Of a stretch of DNA of 64,000 nucleotides, positions 1 to 8,882 are shown one piece after another. The DNA comes from Bifidobacterium simiarum. Its GTDB lineage: Bacteria > Actinomycetota > Actinomycetes > Actinomycetales > Bifidobacteriaceae. A program made the position numbers and the translations under genes. The DNA lies in NCBI RefSeq assembly GCF_002802905.1, contig NZ_PEBK01000001.1, positions 62,001 to 126,000 of the forward strand. Direction: 5' to 3'. The notes under the pieces were generated by a model. That model ran no database searches and was not told where the DNA came from. It saw only the letters and a program-made list of their open reading frames with translations. Position 1 is the first letter of the stretch. Every line of letters begins with the position of its first letter.

Positions 1-1002
1 CAGATCCGCGACGCGGTGGAACTGCCGTTCCTGCACCGCGACCTGTTCGCCCGCTACAATCTCAAGCCCCCGCGCGGCGTCCTGCTCTACGGCCCGCCCG
101 GCAACGGCAAGACGCTGATCGCCAAGGCCGTGGCCCACGCGCTGGCCGCCGGATCCGGATCGGACGGGACCGCCGGATCGGCAAAGGCCGCCGGATCGGC
201 AAAGACCAACGGCGTGTTCCTTTCGGTCAAGGGCCCGGAGATCCTGAGCAAGTTCGTCGGCGAATCCGAACGCATCATCCGCTCCATCTTCGATCGGGCC
301 CGCAAACGGGCAGAAGGCGGCAAACCGGTGATCGTGTTCATCGACGAAATGGACTCGCTGCTGCGCACCCGCGGCTCCGGCGTGTCCTCCGACGTGGAGA
401 CCACGATCGTGCCGCAGTTCCTCGCCGAACTCGACGGCATCGAATCGCTGGGCAACGTGATCGTGATCGGCGCTTCCAACCGCGTGGACATGATCGACCC
501 GGCCGTGCTCCGTCCCGGCCGTCTGGACGTGAAGATCCGCATCGACCGGCCCGGCCGCGACCAGGCCGCCGACATCCTGCGGCATTACCTCACCGACGAT
601 CTGCCGTTGGCCGACGGGATGACCGCCGACGCGCTGATCGACGTGATGGTCGGCGAGATCTTCCGCCGCGACGACACCCGTCACGTCTGCGACATCCGCG
701 ACGAGCGGGGAGACTGGACGAGCGTCTACTTCGGCGGGCTGATCTCCGGCGCCATGCTGCGCAACATCGTGGACCGGGCCAAGACCGCCGCCGTCAAGCA
801 GTCGATCGTCTCCGGAACCGAGGCGCGGCTCGACGCCCGCCTGCTGGGCCGGGCCGTCGAGGAGGAGTACCGCGAGGCGGTGGATGCCATCACCGGCGCC
901 AACCCGCAGCAGTGGACGCGCCTCAACGGCATCGACGTCAACCGTGCGGTGGAGCTGATCCCCGCGAAACCGACTGATCGAACCGACGATCGGAGGAACT
1001 GA
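1..1002 (+). CDS. arc: Proteasome-associated AAA ATPase ARC/Mpa, 3' part
   Basis: This is the C-terminal part of the ring-forming AAA+ ATPase that unfolds pupylated proteins; the reading frame is open from base 1, so the 5' end (coiled coil and OB domains) lies outside the window. Seen: Walker A GPPGNGKT, Walker B VIVFIDEMDSL, and the sensor region ending in GASNRVDMIDPAVLRPGRLD. Just after Walker A there is a low-complexity Gly/Ala/Ser/Lys insert (bases about 150-210) that is probably a surface loop. The protein ends in DDRRN and lacks the C-terminal GQYL-type tail that docks Mpa on the 20S proteasome. Stop 1000-1002 is one base from the dop start, which indicates an operon. Family assignment is firm. 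Which protease, if any, it serves is unknown, because no prcBA is present here. Confidence 0.93.
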   Translation, partial: QIRDAVELPFLHRDLFARYNLKPPRGVLLYGPPGNGKTLIAKAVAHALAAGSGSDGTAGSAKAAGSAKTNGVFLSVKGPEILSKFVGESERIIRSIFDRARKRAEGGKPVIVFIDEMDSLLRTRGSGVSSDVETTIVPQFLAELDGIESLGNVIVIGASNRVDMIDPAVLRPGRLDVKIRIDRPGRDQAADILRHYLTDDLPLADGMTADALIDVMVGEIFRRDDTRHVCDIRDERGDWTSVYFGGLISGAMLRNIVDRAKTAAVKQSIVSGTEARLDARLLGRAVEEEYREAVDAITGANPQQWTRLNGIDVNRAVELIPAKPTDRTDDRRN

Positions 1003-1003
1003 C

Positions 1004-2623
1004 ATGTCCGTATTGCGCCCGATGGGCACCGAAACCGAATACGCGGTGGTCGACAAGGCCGATCCGCGAGCCAACCCGGTGCGGCTGAGCTTCGACGTGA
1101 TCGCCGGGGCGTCCGACCCCGTCACCGACCACATCCGATGGGACTACCGGGGCGAGGACCCGGTCAACGACGCGCGCGGATACCGTCTGGAACGCGCCTC
1201 GGCCCGGCCCGAGATGCTCACCGACTCGCCGCAGCTGCAGCTGACCAACGCCGTGGCACCCAACGGCGGGCGCATCTACGTCGACCACGCGCACCCGGAG
1301 TATTCCGCGCCGGAGACGCTCGACCCGTTCGAGGCGGTGCGCTACGACCACGCCGGCGACCTGCTGATGCTCGCCGCGGCGCGCAGGGCCTCGTCCGCGG
1401 ACGGCCGGCGCATCGAACTGTACCGCAACAACGTGGACGGCAAGGGTGCCAGCTGGGGCTCCCACGAAAGCTACCAGATCAGCCGGTCGGTGCCGTTCGA
1501 CGATCTGGAATACCTGATGATGCTGCACTTCGTCACCCGGCAGATCTACTGCGGATCCGGCCGCGTGGGGCTGGGCGAGCACAGCGAGGGCGAGGGATTC
1601 CAGCTGTCGCAGCGGGCCGACTACATGCATGCGAAGGTGGGCCTGCAGACCACGTTCGACCGGCCGATCGTCAACACCCGCGACGAATCGCACAGCACCG
1701 ACGACTACCGCCGTCTGCATGTGATCGTCGGCGACGCGAACTGCATGGACGTGCCCGACGCCCTCAAGCTCGGCACGACCAGCATGGTCGCGTGGCTGGC
1801 CGAGGAGGCGGTGCGCCGCGGAGAATCGGTGCGTGACCTGCTCGGCGGGATCGAGCTGGCCGACCCGGTGGCCGCGATCCACACGGTGTCGCATGATCTG
1901 AGTCTGAAGGCCGTGCTGCCGGTGGATTCCGGGGAGGCGACCGAGGCTGTGTCCGGGGTGCCGGCGGGTGCGGCTGAGTCCGGGGATCCGACCGGCGTGA
2001 CCGCATGGCAGATTCAGGTGCGGCTGCGTTCCGCCGTCTACCGCATGGCGGCGGCCGTCCACGGCACCGACATCATGGGCGAGCCGCTGTGGCCCGACGA
2101 GCCGACCAAGCGGATCATGGCCATGTGGGGAACCGCCCTCGAGGATCTGGCGCGGCTGGCCCACGCCGACGACGACGAGCGACTGGCCATGGCCAGTGCG
2201 GCCGGGCGGATCGAATGGCTGCTCAAATGGCAGCTGATGGAGAAGCTGCGCCGTCGCCGGGGAACCGGATGGTCCGACCCGCGGCTGCGCGCCATGGACA
2301 TCGCCTGGGCCTCGCTGGAGCCGAAGCAGTCGATCTTCCGGGCCGTGCGGGCGAACGCCGTCACGCTGGACGACGACCGGCAGCTTGCCGCGGCGTCGAC
2401 CGAACCGCCCGAGGACACGCGGGCATGGCTGCGATCCGCTATAGTGAAGCATTTCCCCGCCGACGTGGTGGCGGTCTCGTGGCGCAGCATCACCGTGCGC
2501 GGCTCGGACGGTGCGCTGCACGACATCGACATCGCCGACCCGCGCGGCCACGACGCCAAGGCCTGCCGGGCGGCGCTCGACTCGGCGGCCGACGTGGACC
2601 AGTTCCTCGCCGCGCTGGGCTGA
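1004..2623 (+). CDS. dop: Depupylase/deamidase of Pup (Dop)
   Basis: Dop is a glutamine-synthetase-fold enzyme that hydrolyses the isopeptide bond between Pup and substrate lysines, and in some species deamidates Pup. Seen: N-terminal GTETEYAVV strand, the long Dop-specific insertion (about residues 27-75) that PafA lacks, the catalytic-Asp segment YVDHAHPEYS, and NTRDESHSTDDYRRLHVIVGD in the nucleotide-binding part. It is 539 aa, in the usual range. ATG at 1004 follows GGAGG at 992-996. Because Pup here already ends in Glu, the deamidase activity should be dispensable and depupylation is the likely role. It shares ancestry with pafA at 3764, which lacks the insertion. Assignment is firm. Confidence 0.95.
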   Translation: MSVLRPMGTETEYAVVDKADPRANPVRLSFDVIAGASDPVTDHIRWDYRGEDPVNDARGYRLERASARPEMLTDSPQLQLTNAVAPNGGRIYVDHAHPEYSAPETLDPFEAVRYDHAGDLLMLAAARRASSADGRRIELYRNNVDGKGASWGSHESYQISRSVPFDDLEYLMMLHFVTRQIYCGSGRVGLGEHSEGEGFQLSQRADYMHAKVGLQTTFDRPIVNTRDESHSTDDYRRLHVIVGDANCMDVPDALKLGTTSMVAWLAEEAVRRGESVRDLLGGIELADPVAAIHTVSHDLSLKAVLPVDSGEATEAVSGVPAGAAESGDPTGVTAWQIQVRLRSAVYRMAAAVHGTDIMGEPLWPDEPTKRIMAMWGTALEDLARLAHADDDERLAMASAAGRIEWLLKWQLMEKLRRRRGTGWSDPRLRAMDIAWASLEPKQSIFRAVRANAVTLDDDRQLAAASTEPPEDTRAWLRSAIVKHFPADVVAVSWRSITVRGSDGALHDIDIADPRGHDAKACRAALDSAADVDQFLAALG

Positions 2624-2698
2624 ACGACCAACGACAACAACGGTAACGACAAGGCAACAAAGGCAACCCGACAGGGCAACCAAGGGAAGGACGAACGC

Positions 2699-3529
2699 AT
2701 GGATTTGCGCGAACTGGCCGTGAAAGTGGCCGATGTGGCCGAACAGGCCGGCCTGCATGCACTGCAGGATCAGCTCAAGCCCCATGATTTCACCACCGAA
2801 CTGGATGCGGCGAGCAAGCACCACAAGTTCTCGTCGGAGATCGACGAGCGGCTGGTGCGCTACTGCCACGAACGCATCAACGCCATCGAACCGCACGAAT
2901 GCTGGGAGGAGGTCGGCTCCGACGTGAAGCCCGGCGGCCTGTACTGGTGCATCGGGCACATCGACGGCGCGATCAACTTCGTACGCGACATGCACGAATG
3001 GACGGTGACCGTCTCGCTGATGCGCGTGGACGAGGAGGGGCGTAGCAAGCCGATCCTCGGCGTCGTGCATGCGCCGGCGCTGCGCCGCACCTACCTGGCC
3101 GCGGAAGGTGCCGGGGCGATCCGCATCCGCTCCACCGAACAGGGCAAGAAGCGCGAGAAGATCATGCCCTCCACCACGCCCACGCTCAAGGGGGCCGTGG
3201 TGAGCTTCGGCATGTCGTACTTCCCCGAGGAGTCGAAGCGCGCCCTGCACACCGTGGCCTCGCTGGCCGGCAAGCCCGCCGACGTCAAGCGCGTGGGACC
3301 GGTCTCCATGGACCTGTGCAAGGTGGCCGACGGCAGCTACGACGCCTACTTCGAACCCTCGCTGCATTCGTGGGACGTTCCGGGCGTATCCGCCGGCGCC
3401 GTCGTAGTGTGGGAGGCTCAGGGACAGATCGGCCGCTGGGACGGCAGCGACATCGACTGGGGCGCCAACAACGACATCGTCGCCACCAACGGATTGATCA
3501 TCGACGACCTCAAGCAGTACCTGCAGTAG
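2699..3529 (+). CDS. Inositol-monophosphatase-like protein in the pup locus
   Basis: A 276-aa member of the IMPase/FBPase/CysQ phosphatase fold. The family metal motif IDP(I/L)DGT appears as WCIGHIDGAINF, so the first metal-binding Asp is Gly and the Thr is Ala, while the second Asp is kept. The upstream acidic pair (WEEV, about residues 63-66) and the C-terminal motif SWDVPG are retained. Loss of one metal ligand suggests altered or lost catalysis, but this is inference. It sits between dop and pup with short gaps (75 and 27 bases) on the same strand, so it is probably co-transcribed with the pupylation genes. ATG at 2699 follows AAGGAAGGAC. Substrate unknown; a histidinol-phosphatase-like or regulatory role is possible. 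Confidence 0.8.
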   Translation: MDLRELAVKVADVAEQAGLHALQDQLKPHDFTTELDAASKHHKFSSEIDERLVRYCHERINAIEPHECWEEVGSDVKPGGLYWCIGHIDGAINFVRDMHEWTVTVSLMRVDEEGRSKPILGVVHAPALRRTYLAAEGAGAIRIRSTEQGKKREKIMPSTTPTLKGAVVSFGMSYFPEESKRALHTVASLAGKPADVKRVGPVSMDLCKVADGSYDAYFEPSLHSWDVPGVSAGAVVVWEAQGQIGRWDGSDIDWGANNDIVATNGLIIDDLKQYLQ

Positions 3530-3556
3530 CGGCCGGCAACAGACGAAAGGAACATC

Positions 3557-3760
3557 ATGCCACAGGAATTCGAATCACAGCAGACCTCGGCCTCGGCCCA
3601 GACCGCCGGCCAGCACGACGAGCAGACGGTCGAGCGCAAGGAAAGCGGACTGGCCGAACAGGCGTCCGGCCTCGACTCGCTGCTGGACGACATCGAATCG
3701 ACGTTGGAGACCAACGCCGAGGAATACGTCTCCAGCTTCGTGCAGAAGGGCGGCGAGTGA
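3557..3760 (+). CDS. pup: Prokaryotic ubiquitin-like protein Pup
   Basis: Pup is the small disordered modifier that PafA joins through its C-terminal Glu to substrate lysines. The 67-aa sequence is Gln/Ser/Glu-rich at the N-terminus, has the conserved SGLDSLLDDIESTLETNAEE helix region bound by ARC, PafA and Dop, and ends in YVSSFVQKGGE. The last residue is encoded as Glu, not Gln, so ligation needs no prior deamidation. The start has a GAAAGGAAC ribosome site. The stop is three bases from the pafA GTG. In mycobacteria prcBA follows pup; here pafA follows directly. Confidence 0.97.
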   Translation: MPQEFESQQTSASAQTAGQHDEQTVERKESGLAEQASGLDSLLDDIESTLETNAEEYVSSFVQKGGE

Positions 3761-3763
3761 GCC

Positions 3764-5338
3764 GTGCCGCAACTGCGTGACAGCAGCAACACGCTGAACG
3801 GAAGCGCCGCCGGCCGCCCGACAGCCCACGTCGGCGCCGAACACGCCGACGGATTCGCCCGCATCTTCGGCGTGGAAACCGAATACGGGGTCTCCGTCAC
3901 CGGGGCCAAGCACCCCGTGGACCCGGGTCAGGTGGCGATGACCATGTTCCGGCCGGTGGTGTCACGCTCCCGATCCACGAACACCTACCTCGTCAACGGA
4001 TCCCGCCTGTACCTCGACGTGGGCAGCCACCCCGAATACGCCACCGCCGAGGCCGTGAACCCCATGGATGCACTGGCGCAGGACCTCGCCGGAGAGCATG
4101 TGATGCGGCGTTTGGGGCTTGAAGCGCAGGCCCGACTGCGCGAATCGACGGGGGAGGGCACCCACGTCCATCTGTTCAAGAACAACGTGGACTCCGCCGG
4201 CCACTCCTTCGGCTGCCACGAAAACTATCTGCTGCGACGGCAGGTGCCGCTCAGCGCCATCGAAACCGAACTGATCCCGTTCCTCGTCACCCGCGTGCTG
4301 TTCACCGGCGCCGGACGGTTCACCGGCGAGGACGGCGTGCCCGACGGCTTCGAGATCACCCAGCGCGCCGATTTCCTCGACGACGCGATCTCCAGCTCCA
4401 CCACGCGCTCGCGGCCCATGGTCAACACGCGCGACGAGCCGCACGCCGACTCCGACCTGTTCCGTCGTCTGCATGTGATCGTCGGCGACTCCAACCGGTC
4501 GCAGACCGCCACATGGATGAAGCTCGCCGTCACGCACCTCGTACTGTGCGCGATCGAGGAGGCCTACCGGGCCGGAGCGCCCTCCGGATTCGAGGAATTC
4601 GCGCTCGCCGACCCGAGCGAGGCGATTCGCACCGTGAGCCGGGACCGCACCGGACGGGCGCGGTTCGCGCTGGCTTCGGGGGAGACGAGCTGTGCGCTGG
4701 ACGTGCAGCGGCGGTATCTCGCGTTGGTCAGCGCGTTCGTGGCCGAGCATGATGAGCTGTTTGCGGATGCGGGGTTGCCCGGTTCGGAGTCGGCTGAGGG
4801 TTTGCGGTCGGCTGGTGCGGCTGAGACCGAAGCAGGGGAGGCCGTGGCATATCCGGCTGGACTGTCGCGGCAGGACGTTTCCCGGGCGCTGACGTTGTGG
4901 GCCGAGGCGTTGGACGCCGTGGAATCCGGGGAGTGGCGAAAGCTGGCCTCCTGGGTGGACTGGGCGGCCAAACTGCAGCTGATCGAGGCGCTGCGGCGGC
5001 GTGACCCGTCCGTGGATGATGCGCGACTGCGGCAGATCGACATGGACTACCACGACATCGTCAACGGCACGGTATACGAGCGTCTGGTGCGGGCCGGCAT
5101 GATGCAGACGATGATCGACGAGGCCGGTGTGCGGCATGCCGTCGAACACGCTCCCGCGAACACGCGCGCGGCATTGCGCGGCGAATTCGTGCGGCGGGTG
5201 CTGGAGGGCGACTACCAGTGGTCGTGCGATTGGACCCATGTGGCCGTCACCAGCCCGGTGCGCCTCGAAGCCGAACTCCTTGACCCCTTCAGCTCCACCC
5301 CCACCCCCGCCTACACCACCGTCCTCAAAGCGCTATAG
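3764..5338 (+). CDS. pafA: Pup ligase PafA
   Basis: PafA phosphorylates the C-terminal Glu of Pup and links it to a substrate lysine. Seen: IFGVETEYGVSVTG, the catalytic-Asp region LYLDVGSHPEYATAEA, HLFKNNVDSAGHSFGCHENY, and NTRDEPHADSDLFRRLHVIVGDSN. At 524 aa it is longer than typical PafA. The excess lies in an N-terminal tail of about 30 residues before the fold and in a Gly/Ser/Ala/Glu-rich insert around residues 335-370. The GTG start at 3764 is preferred because it lies three bases after the pup stop, with GGGCGGCGAG just upstream; a later start near the conserved fold cannot be excluded. Last gene of the pupylation operon. Confidence 0.95.
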   Translation: MPQLRDSSNTLNGSAAGRPTAHVGAEHADGFARIFGVETEYGVSVTGAKHPVDPGQVAMTMFRPVVSRSRSTNTYLVNGSRLYLDVGSHPEYATAEAVNPMDALAQDLAGEHVMRRLGLEAQARLRESTGEGTHVHLFKNNVDSAGHSFGCHENYLLRRQVPLSAIETELIPFLVTRVLFTGAGRFTGEDGVPDGFEITQRADFLDDAISSSTTRSRPMVNTRDEPHADSDLFRRLHVIVGDSNRSQTATWMKLAVTHLVLCAIEEAYRAGAPSGFEEFALADPSEAIRTVSRDRTGRARFALASGETSCALDVQRRYLALVSAFVAEHDELFADAGLPGSESAEGLRSAGAAETEAGEAVAYPAGLSRQDVSRALTLWAEALDAVESGEWRKLASWVDWAAKLQLIEALRRRDPSVDDARLRQIDMDYHDIVNGTVYERLVRAGMMQTMIDEAGVRHAVEHAPANTRAALRGEFVRRVLEGDYQWSCDWTHVAVTSPVRLEAELLDPFSSTPTPAYTTVLKAL

Positions 5339-5905
5339 GCAGGCGGATACGAGTGAAGGCTGAGGGGCTGAAGCGTTTAAACCAGCCTTCCCCTGTGAGG
5401 GGAAGGTGGCCGGCGGATGCCGGCCGGATGAGCTGACAAGCGAGGGTCCGAAAGACGTGGGCTTCCCCTTGAGGGGAAGCTGGCAGCCGGAGGCTGACTG
5501 ATGAGGTGGCAAGCGAAGTCGTGATTCAGCCCCTGCTCCCGCTGGATGGACAGTCCGGTGGACTGTCCATAGCAGCATGGCCGCTAAGGGCCATGCGTCG
5601 CACAATACGTCGGGAGCTGTCCGGCTGCGCCGGACTGAGGGTGGTCAAGTCCCAACGCATGGCAACTCGACCACCCCCCAGTCTGCCTACGACAGCCAGC
5701 CCCCGACATCTTATGCGAAGTGCGCCTTCGTGGCAGCGGAGCAGGCGAAGCACCTAGGCTTCCCCCTCTGGGGGAAGCTGTCGAGCGCAGCGAGACTGAT
5801 GAGGGCATGCAGGCGAGGCAACAAACCAAGTCGCGCCCCGTCCGTCACCTCATCCGACCGGACAAGCCGGTCACCTTCCCCTCAAGGGGAAGGCAAGGTG
5901 TGTCA
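5339..5905. repeat. Cluster of REP-like palindromes, non-coding
   Basis: No credible gene is seen between the convergent pafA and LRR genes. The stretch holds short palindromes of one family: CCTTCCCC-type hairpins at 5396-5416, 5461-5480, 5758-5778 and 5874-5893. Each is flanked by a second motif such as CTGACTGATGAGG or CTCATCCGACCGG. An 11-bp perfect inverted repeat (ATGGACAGTCC, 3-base loop) lies at 5546-5570. Two half-sites read GACTGAGGGTGGTCAAG and CTCGACCACCCCCCAGTC (about 5633-5680). Related copies recur at 8284-8530, 31846-32060 and 54550-54628. The hairpins could also terminate both flanking genes. Confidence 0.8.
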
Positions 5906-7888
5906 TCACAGCGATGTCCACGCGACGCCCTCGCCGCGCCAGCCGGCGCGCTGCACGGCGACGTACTCGCCGTAGCTCATCGTGTACACGTGCTCACCAC
6001 TGTTGCGGTTGTACAGGCGGTACACGTTCTTGCCGCTGGACGGCGAGTACCAGGCGACGCCCTCGTTCTTCCATCCGAGGCGCACGAGCATGTCGTGCTC
6101 CGCCTTGTTCAGCGTCCAGTTGTGGTTGCCGGTCCTGCGGTTGTACTCGCGGTACACGGGCTTCGCGCCGGGAGTGTCCTTGCTCACGGTGATGAACGAG
6201 GCGGCCTTGCGGCTCTCGTCCCTCCAGCCGAGACGCACGAGCATGTCCTTCTCCGCCTTGTTCGTCGTGTAATGATGCAGACCCGAACGACGGTTGTACA
6301 CGCGGTACACGGGCACCTGCTTCACCTGAGGCTTCGACGGCTCGGACGGCTTCGACGGGGTCGCGTTCTTCGTCCACTTGGCCGTCAGCGTGATGTTCGC
6401 CGTCACCCCGCGGTTGAAGTCCCACTTCGCGTTGCCGTAGTACCAGCCCGCGAACGCGTAGCCGCTACGGGTCGGATTCTTCGGCTGCTTGACCTTGCCG
6501 CCGTTCGCGACCTTCTGGGAGGCGACCTTCGAACCACCATTCGAATTGAACGACACCGTACGGTACACCACCGGCGCGGGCGCGCCCTTCATGGTGAAGC
6601 TCACACTGGCATGCAACGTACCCGCCTTGCCGGCCGCGTAGTCATATGTCACCACGGCACCGGCCTTCGCCCCGGCAGCGGGGGCGATCACGCCGCTGCG
6701 GGAGATCGTACCGCCCCTGACGTTCGACACCTTCGACACATCGAACCACGGGATCAGCTGCCTGAGATTCAGCGAACGTCCATCCACGGGGTACGCGCGC
6801 TGTGTATCAATACGCACGTCCTGACGGTGGGTAGATACGCGATAGGCAAGCAGACGATTGTTCCCCGCAGTAGACGAAATCAGCTGAGAAAAACCAGTAA
6901 GCTGAGTGTTGCTGACGTCAAGCGCGTGCAGCTCGTTCCCATAGGCGTCCATCAGTTGCAGCTTAGTGTTCTTGGAAAGATCGATAGTCGTCAGCCTGTT
7001 AGCCCTGATCTCAAGATTTTCCAGCTTCAAATTGTGCGACACGTCCAACCCGGTCAACCGATTCTGCGATGCGGAGAGATCCGTGAGTGCGGTATTCCGA
7101 GACACATTCAGCTTGGATAGCGTGTTACCAGTAACACCCAAAAGCCGTAGTCGCGTGTTGTGCGACACATCCAGCGAAGTCAACCGATTACCCGATGCCG
7201 AGAGTGATGTCAGCGCGATATTCCGAGACACATCCAACCCTGTCAACCGGTTATTATCTACGGAAAGGGTGTCCAGTGCGGTATTCCGAGACACATCAAG
7301 TCTGGATAACGCGTTATCAGTGACAACCAACCTTCGTAGTTTCGGGTTGTGTGACACATTAAGTGAAGTCAATCGGCTTCCCGAGCCAAGATATAGTCCC
7401 TCCAGTTTTTGGTTATGCGTCACGTCCAGAGAGGTGAGGCGTCCTTGAATCGTGAGAGCTAGAGTCGTGAGATTGGGGAAGAACTGTATGCCTTTCACCG
7501 AGGTAACAGGATTGGTCAGATAATTCTCTGGAGCAATTCCATTAGTGCCGAAATCTCCAATCTGAGTGACGCGATTTCGCTCGGCAACGCTGAGCATGCC
7601 ATCATGATTCCTGTCGATGACCGAGGACACATACTTGCGGAAGTTACCGTCCGGGAAATTCGTGGCGTTGATGGCGATATTGCCGCTGGCTGCCGAAGCA
7701 TCGCCGTTGGTGTCGGCTTCGTATATTGAGGCCGGGGCTGATGACGTCGGGACAGTGGAAGATGCCGCAGCGCCCTCTTCCGCGGCGTTGGCCACGGCTC
7801 CCATCGGCAGCAGTATTGCTATCGAAGCGACCGCGCCGATACCCAGTTTCCATAGCTTGCTTGGATGTGCAGGGGTTCCTGTACTCAT
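5906..7888 (-). CDS. Secreted leucine-rich-repeat protein with Flg_new-type repeat and C-terminal tail repeats
   Basis: A 660-aa predicted extracellular protein. Residues 1-35 form a signal peptide (KLWK, a hydrophobic core, then AVANA-AEEG). An EF-hand-like loop DRNHDGMLSVAE lies at about 92-103. Residues 128-335 are about ten leucine-rich repeats of roughly 21 residues with the pattern LTSLDVSHN..L..L. A Listeria-Bacteroides (Flg_new/InlB B) type repeat follows at about 435-500, with GYAFAGWYYG. The last 135 residues hold three copies of a YRxYNRRSGxHxYT...LGW module resembling DUF5648. There is no LPXTG or C-terminal anchor, so it is released or held through the tail modules. The start follows AAGGAAGG. 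Likely role is adhesion to mucus or glycans; this is inference. Confidence 0.85.
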   Translation of the reverse strand: MSTGTPAHPSKLWKLGIGAVASIAILLPMGAVANAAEEGAAASSTVPTSSAPASIYEADTNGDASAASGNIAINATNFPDGNFRKYVSSVIDRNHDGMLSVAERNRVTQIGDFGTNGIAPENYLTNPVTSVKGIQFFPNLTTLALTIQGRLTSLDVTHNQKLEGLYLGSGSRLTSLNVSHNPKLRRLVVTDNALSRLDVSRNTALDTLSVDNNRLTGLDVSRNIALTSLSASGNRLTSLDVSHNTRLRLLGVTGNTLSKLNVSRNTALTDLSASQNRLTGLDVSHNLKLENLEIRANRLTTIDLSKNTKLQLMDAYGNELHALDVSNTQLTGFSQLISSTAGNNRLLAYRVSTHRQDVRIDTQRAYPVDGRSLNLRQLIPWFDVSKVSNVRGGTISRSGVIAPAAGAKAGAVVTYDYAAGKAGTLHASVSFTMKGAPAPVVYRTVSFNSNGGSKVASQKVANGGKVKQPKNPTRSGYAFAGWYYGNAKWDFNRGVTANITLTAKWTKNATPSKPSEPSKPQVKQVPVYRVYNRRSGLHHYTTNKAEKDMLVRLGWRDESRKAASFITVSKDTPGAKPVYREYNRRTGNHNWTLNKAEHDMLVRLGWKNEGVAWYSPSSGKNVYRLYNRNSGEHVYTMSYGEYVAVQRAGWRGEGVAWTSL

Positions 7889-8096
7889 GGTCGAACCTTC
7901 CTTTCAGGATGTTCCTCTTCGATGCCCATGACGCAGGCCGAATCCACGGGTTGATTCCGTAAGGTGAATCCACGGTCTCATCGTCATGGGATGCTGCCGG
8001 ACCGTCTTCTTCGGCATCCTCGCCGAAGGCAGCGTCACTGTCGATCCAAACGAGCCATGCCGTGCAAACAGTCAGACAACACCCCCTATGCTGTCA

Positions 8097-8106
8097 CCCC
8101 CCCCCC
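8097..8106. repeat. Homopolymer of 10 C upstream of the LRR gene
   Basis: Ten consecutive C (G on the minus strand) lie about 210 bases upstream of the LRR-protein start at 7888. Such runs are prone to slipped-strand changes in length. Whether the run falls within the promoter of the surface-protein gene cannot be decided here. Confidence 0.6.
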
Positions 8107-8283
8107 GACGGATTTTGCAGTGAAACGGATTGTAGAGACGCTCGCAGACGAAAGACGAATTGATAAACGAACGAAGGGCATGGTCATCAAGGTCATGCGT
8201 TGCATGATGCGTCGGGGACGGTCGACATATCCGACTGGGGGCGGTCAAACATGGCCTGTCTGGATAGATGGTTAATGTGGCGT

Positions 8284-8530
8284 CGTTCGACCACCCTCAG
8301 TCAGGCTACCGCCTGACAGCTCCCGCCGGCGGGAGCGTGATGCAGCTCGTATCCAGCTCCTCGACGTGTTGTGCGGCGTACGTCCGTAAGGGGCGTACTG
8401 CTACGAACGGCCCAACGGACTGTCCCTCCGACGGGAGTCTGACCCTGCCCCCGCTGGAGGGGCTGTCGGCTATGCCAGCCGGGGTGATTGAGCTTGCTCT
8501 TATGGCAGTTCCGTCCACCTCATCGGTCAG
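8284..8530. repeat. Degenerate REP-like palindromes
   Basis: Starts with CGACCACCCTCAGTCAGGC, then a CTCCCGCCGGCGGGAG hairpin, and closes with CACCTCATCGGTCAGCTTCTAGCTG. These are the same boundary motifs as in the copies near 5400, 31850 and 54550. The copies here are more decayed and interrupted. No coding potential seen. Confidence 0.6.
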
Positions 8531-8695
8531 CTTCTAGCTGCCGACTTCAATCGCAAGAACGGAACGGCCTGATGACCGCGCCTTATCATCTCGTATGGCG
8601 ACGAGCGGAGTCGTGTTTGAGATCATAGCTGCTCTCGTTCCTGCGGCGTATGTGACCGATGATCAATCCCTTATTGATCGCTGAGCTAGAGGTTA

Positions 8696-8782
8696 GGATG
8701 GGCGGCGTCCGACCGTAGGGTAGGAGCCGGCTTGCTGGCTCCGGGGCCGAACGGCCTTGAGTGTGTCGGACGCCGCCCATCC
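8696..8782. repeat. 18-bp perfect inverted repeat enclosing an inner hairpin
   Basis: Arms GGATGGGCGGCGTCCGAC (8696-8713) and its exact complement (8765-8782) enclose 51 bases. These contain a further GGAGCC...GGCTCC hairpin around 8722-8742. No T-run follows on either strand, so it is not a standard terminator. A perfect 7-bp palindrome lies just upstream at 8661-8679. Confidence 0.75.
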
Positions 8783-8882
8783 CAACCGACGTTCATTCAC
8801 CTCATCGGACCGCCTATTTTTTACCGGACTCAGCCTAAGGGGAAGCTTAGGGGATTCCGAAGTCTCGTTCTTCCACCAGCAC

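Noticed and set aside
938-3367. Long open frame of about 800 codons antisense to dop and the IMPase-like gene
   Set aside because: High-GC genes with strong third-position bias leave open antisense frames; its protein has no domain motif and the opposite strand encodes well-known families.
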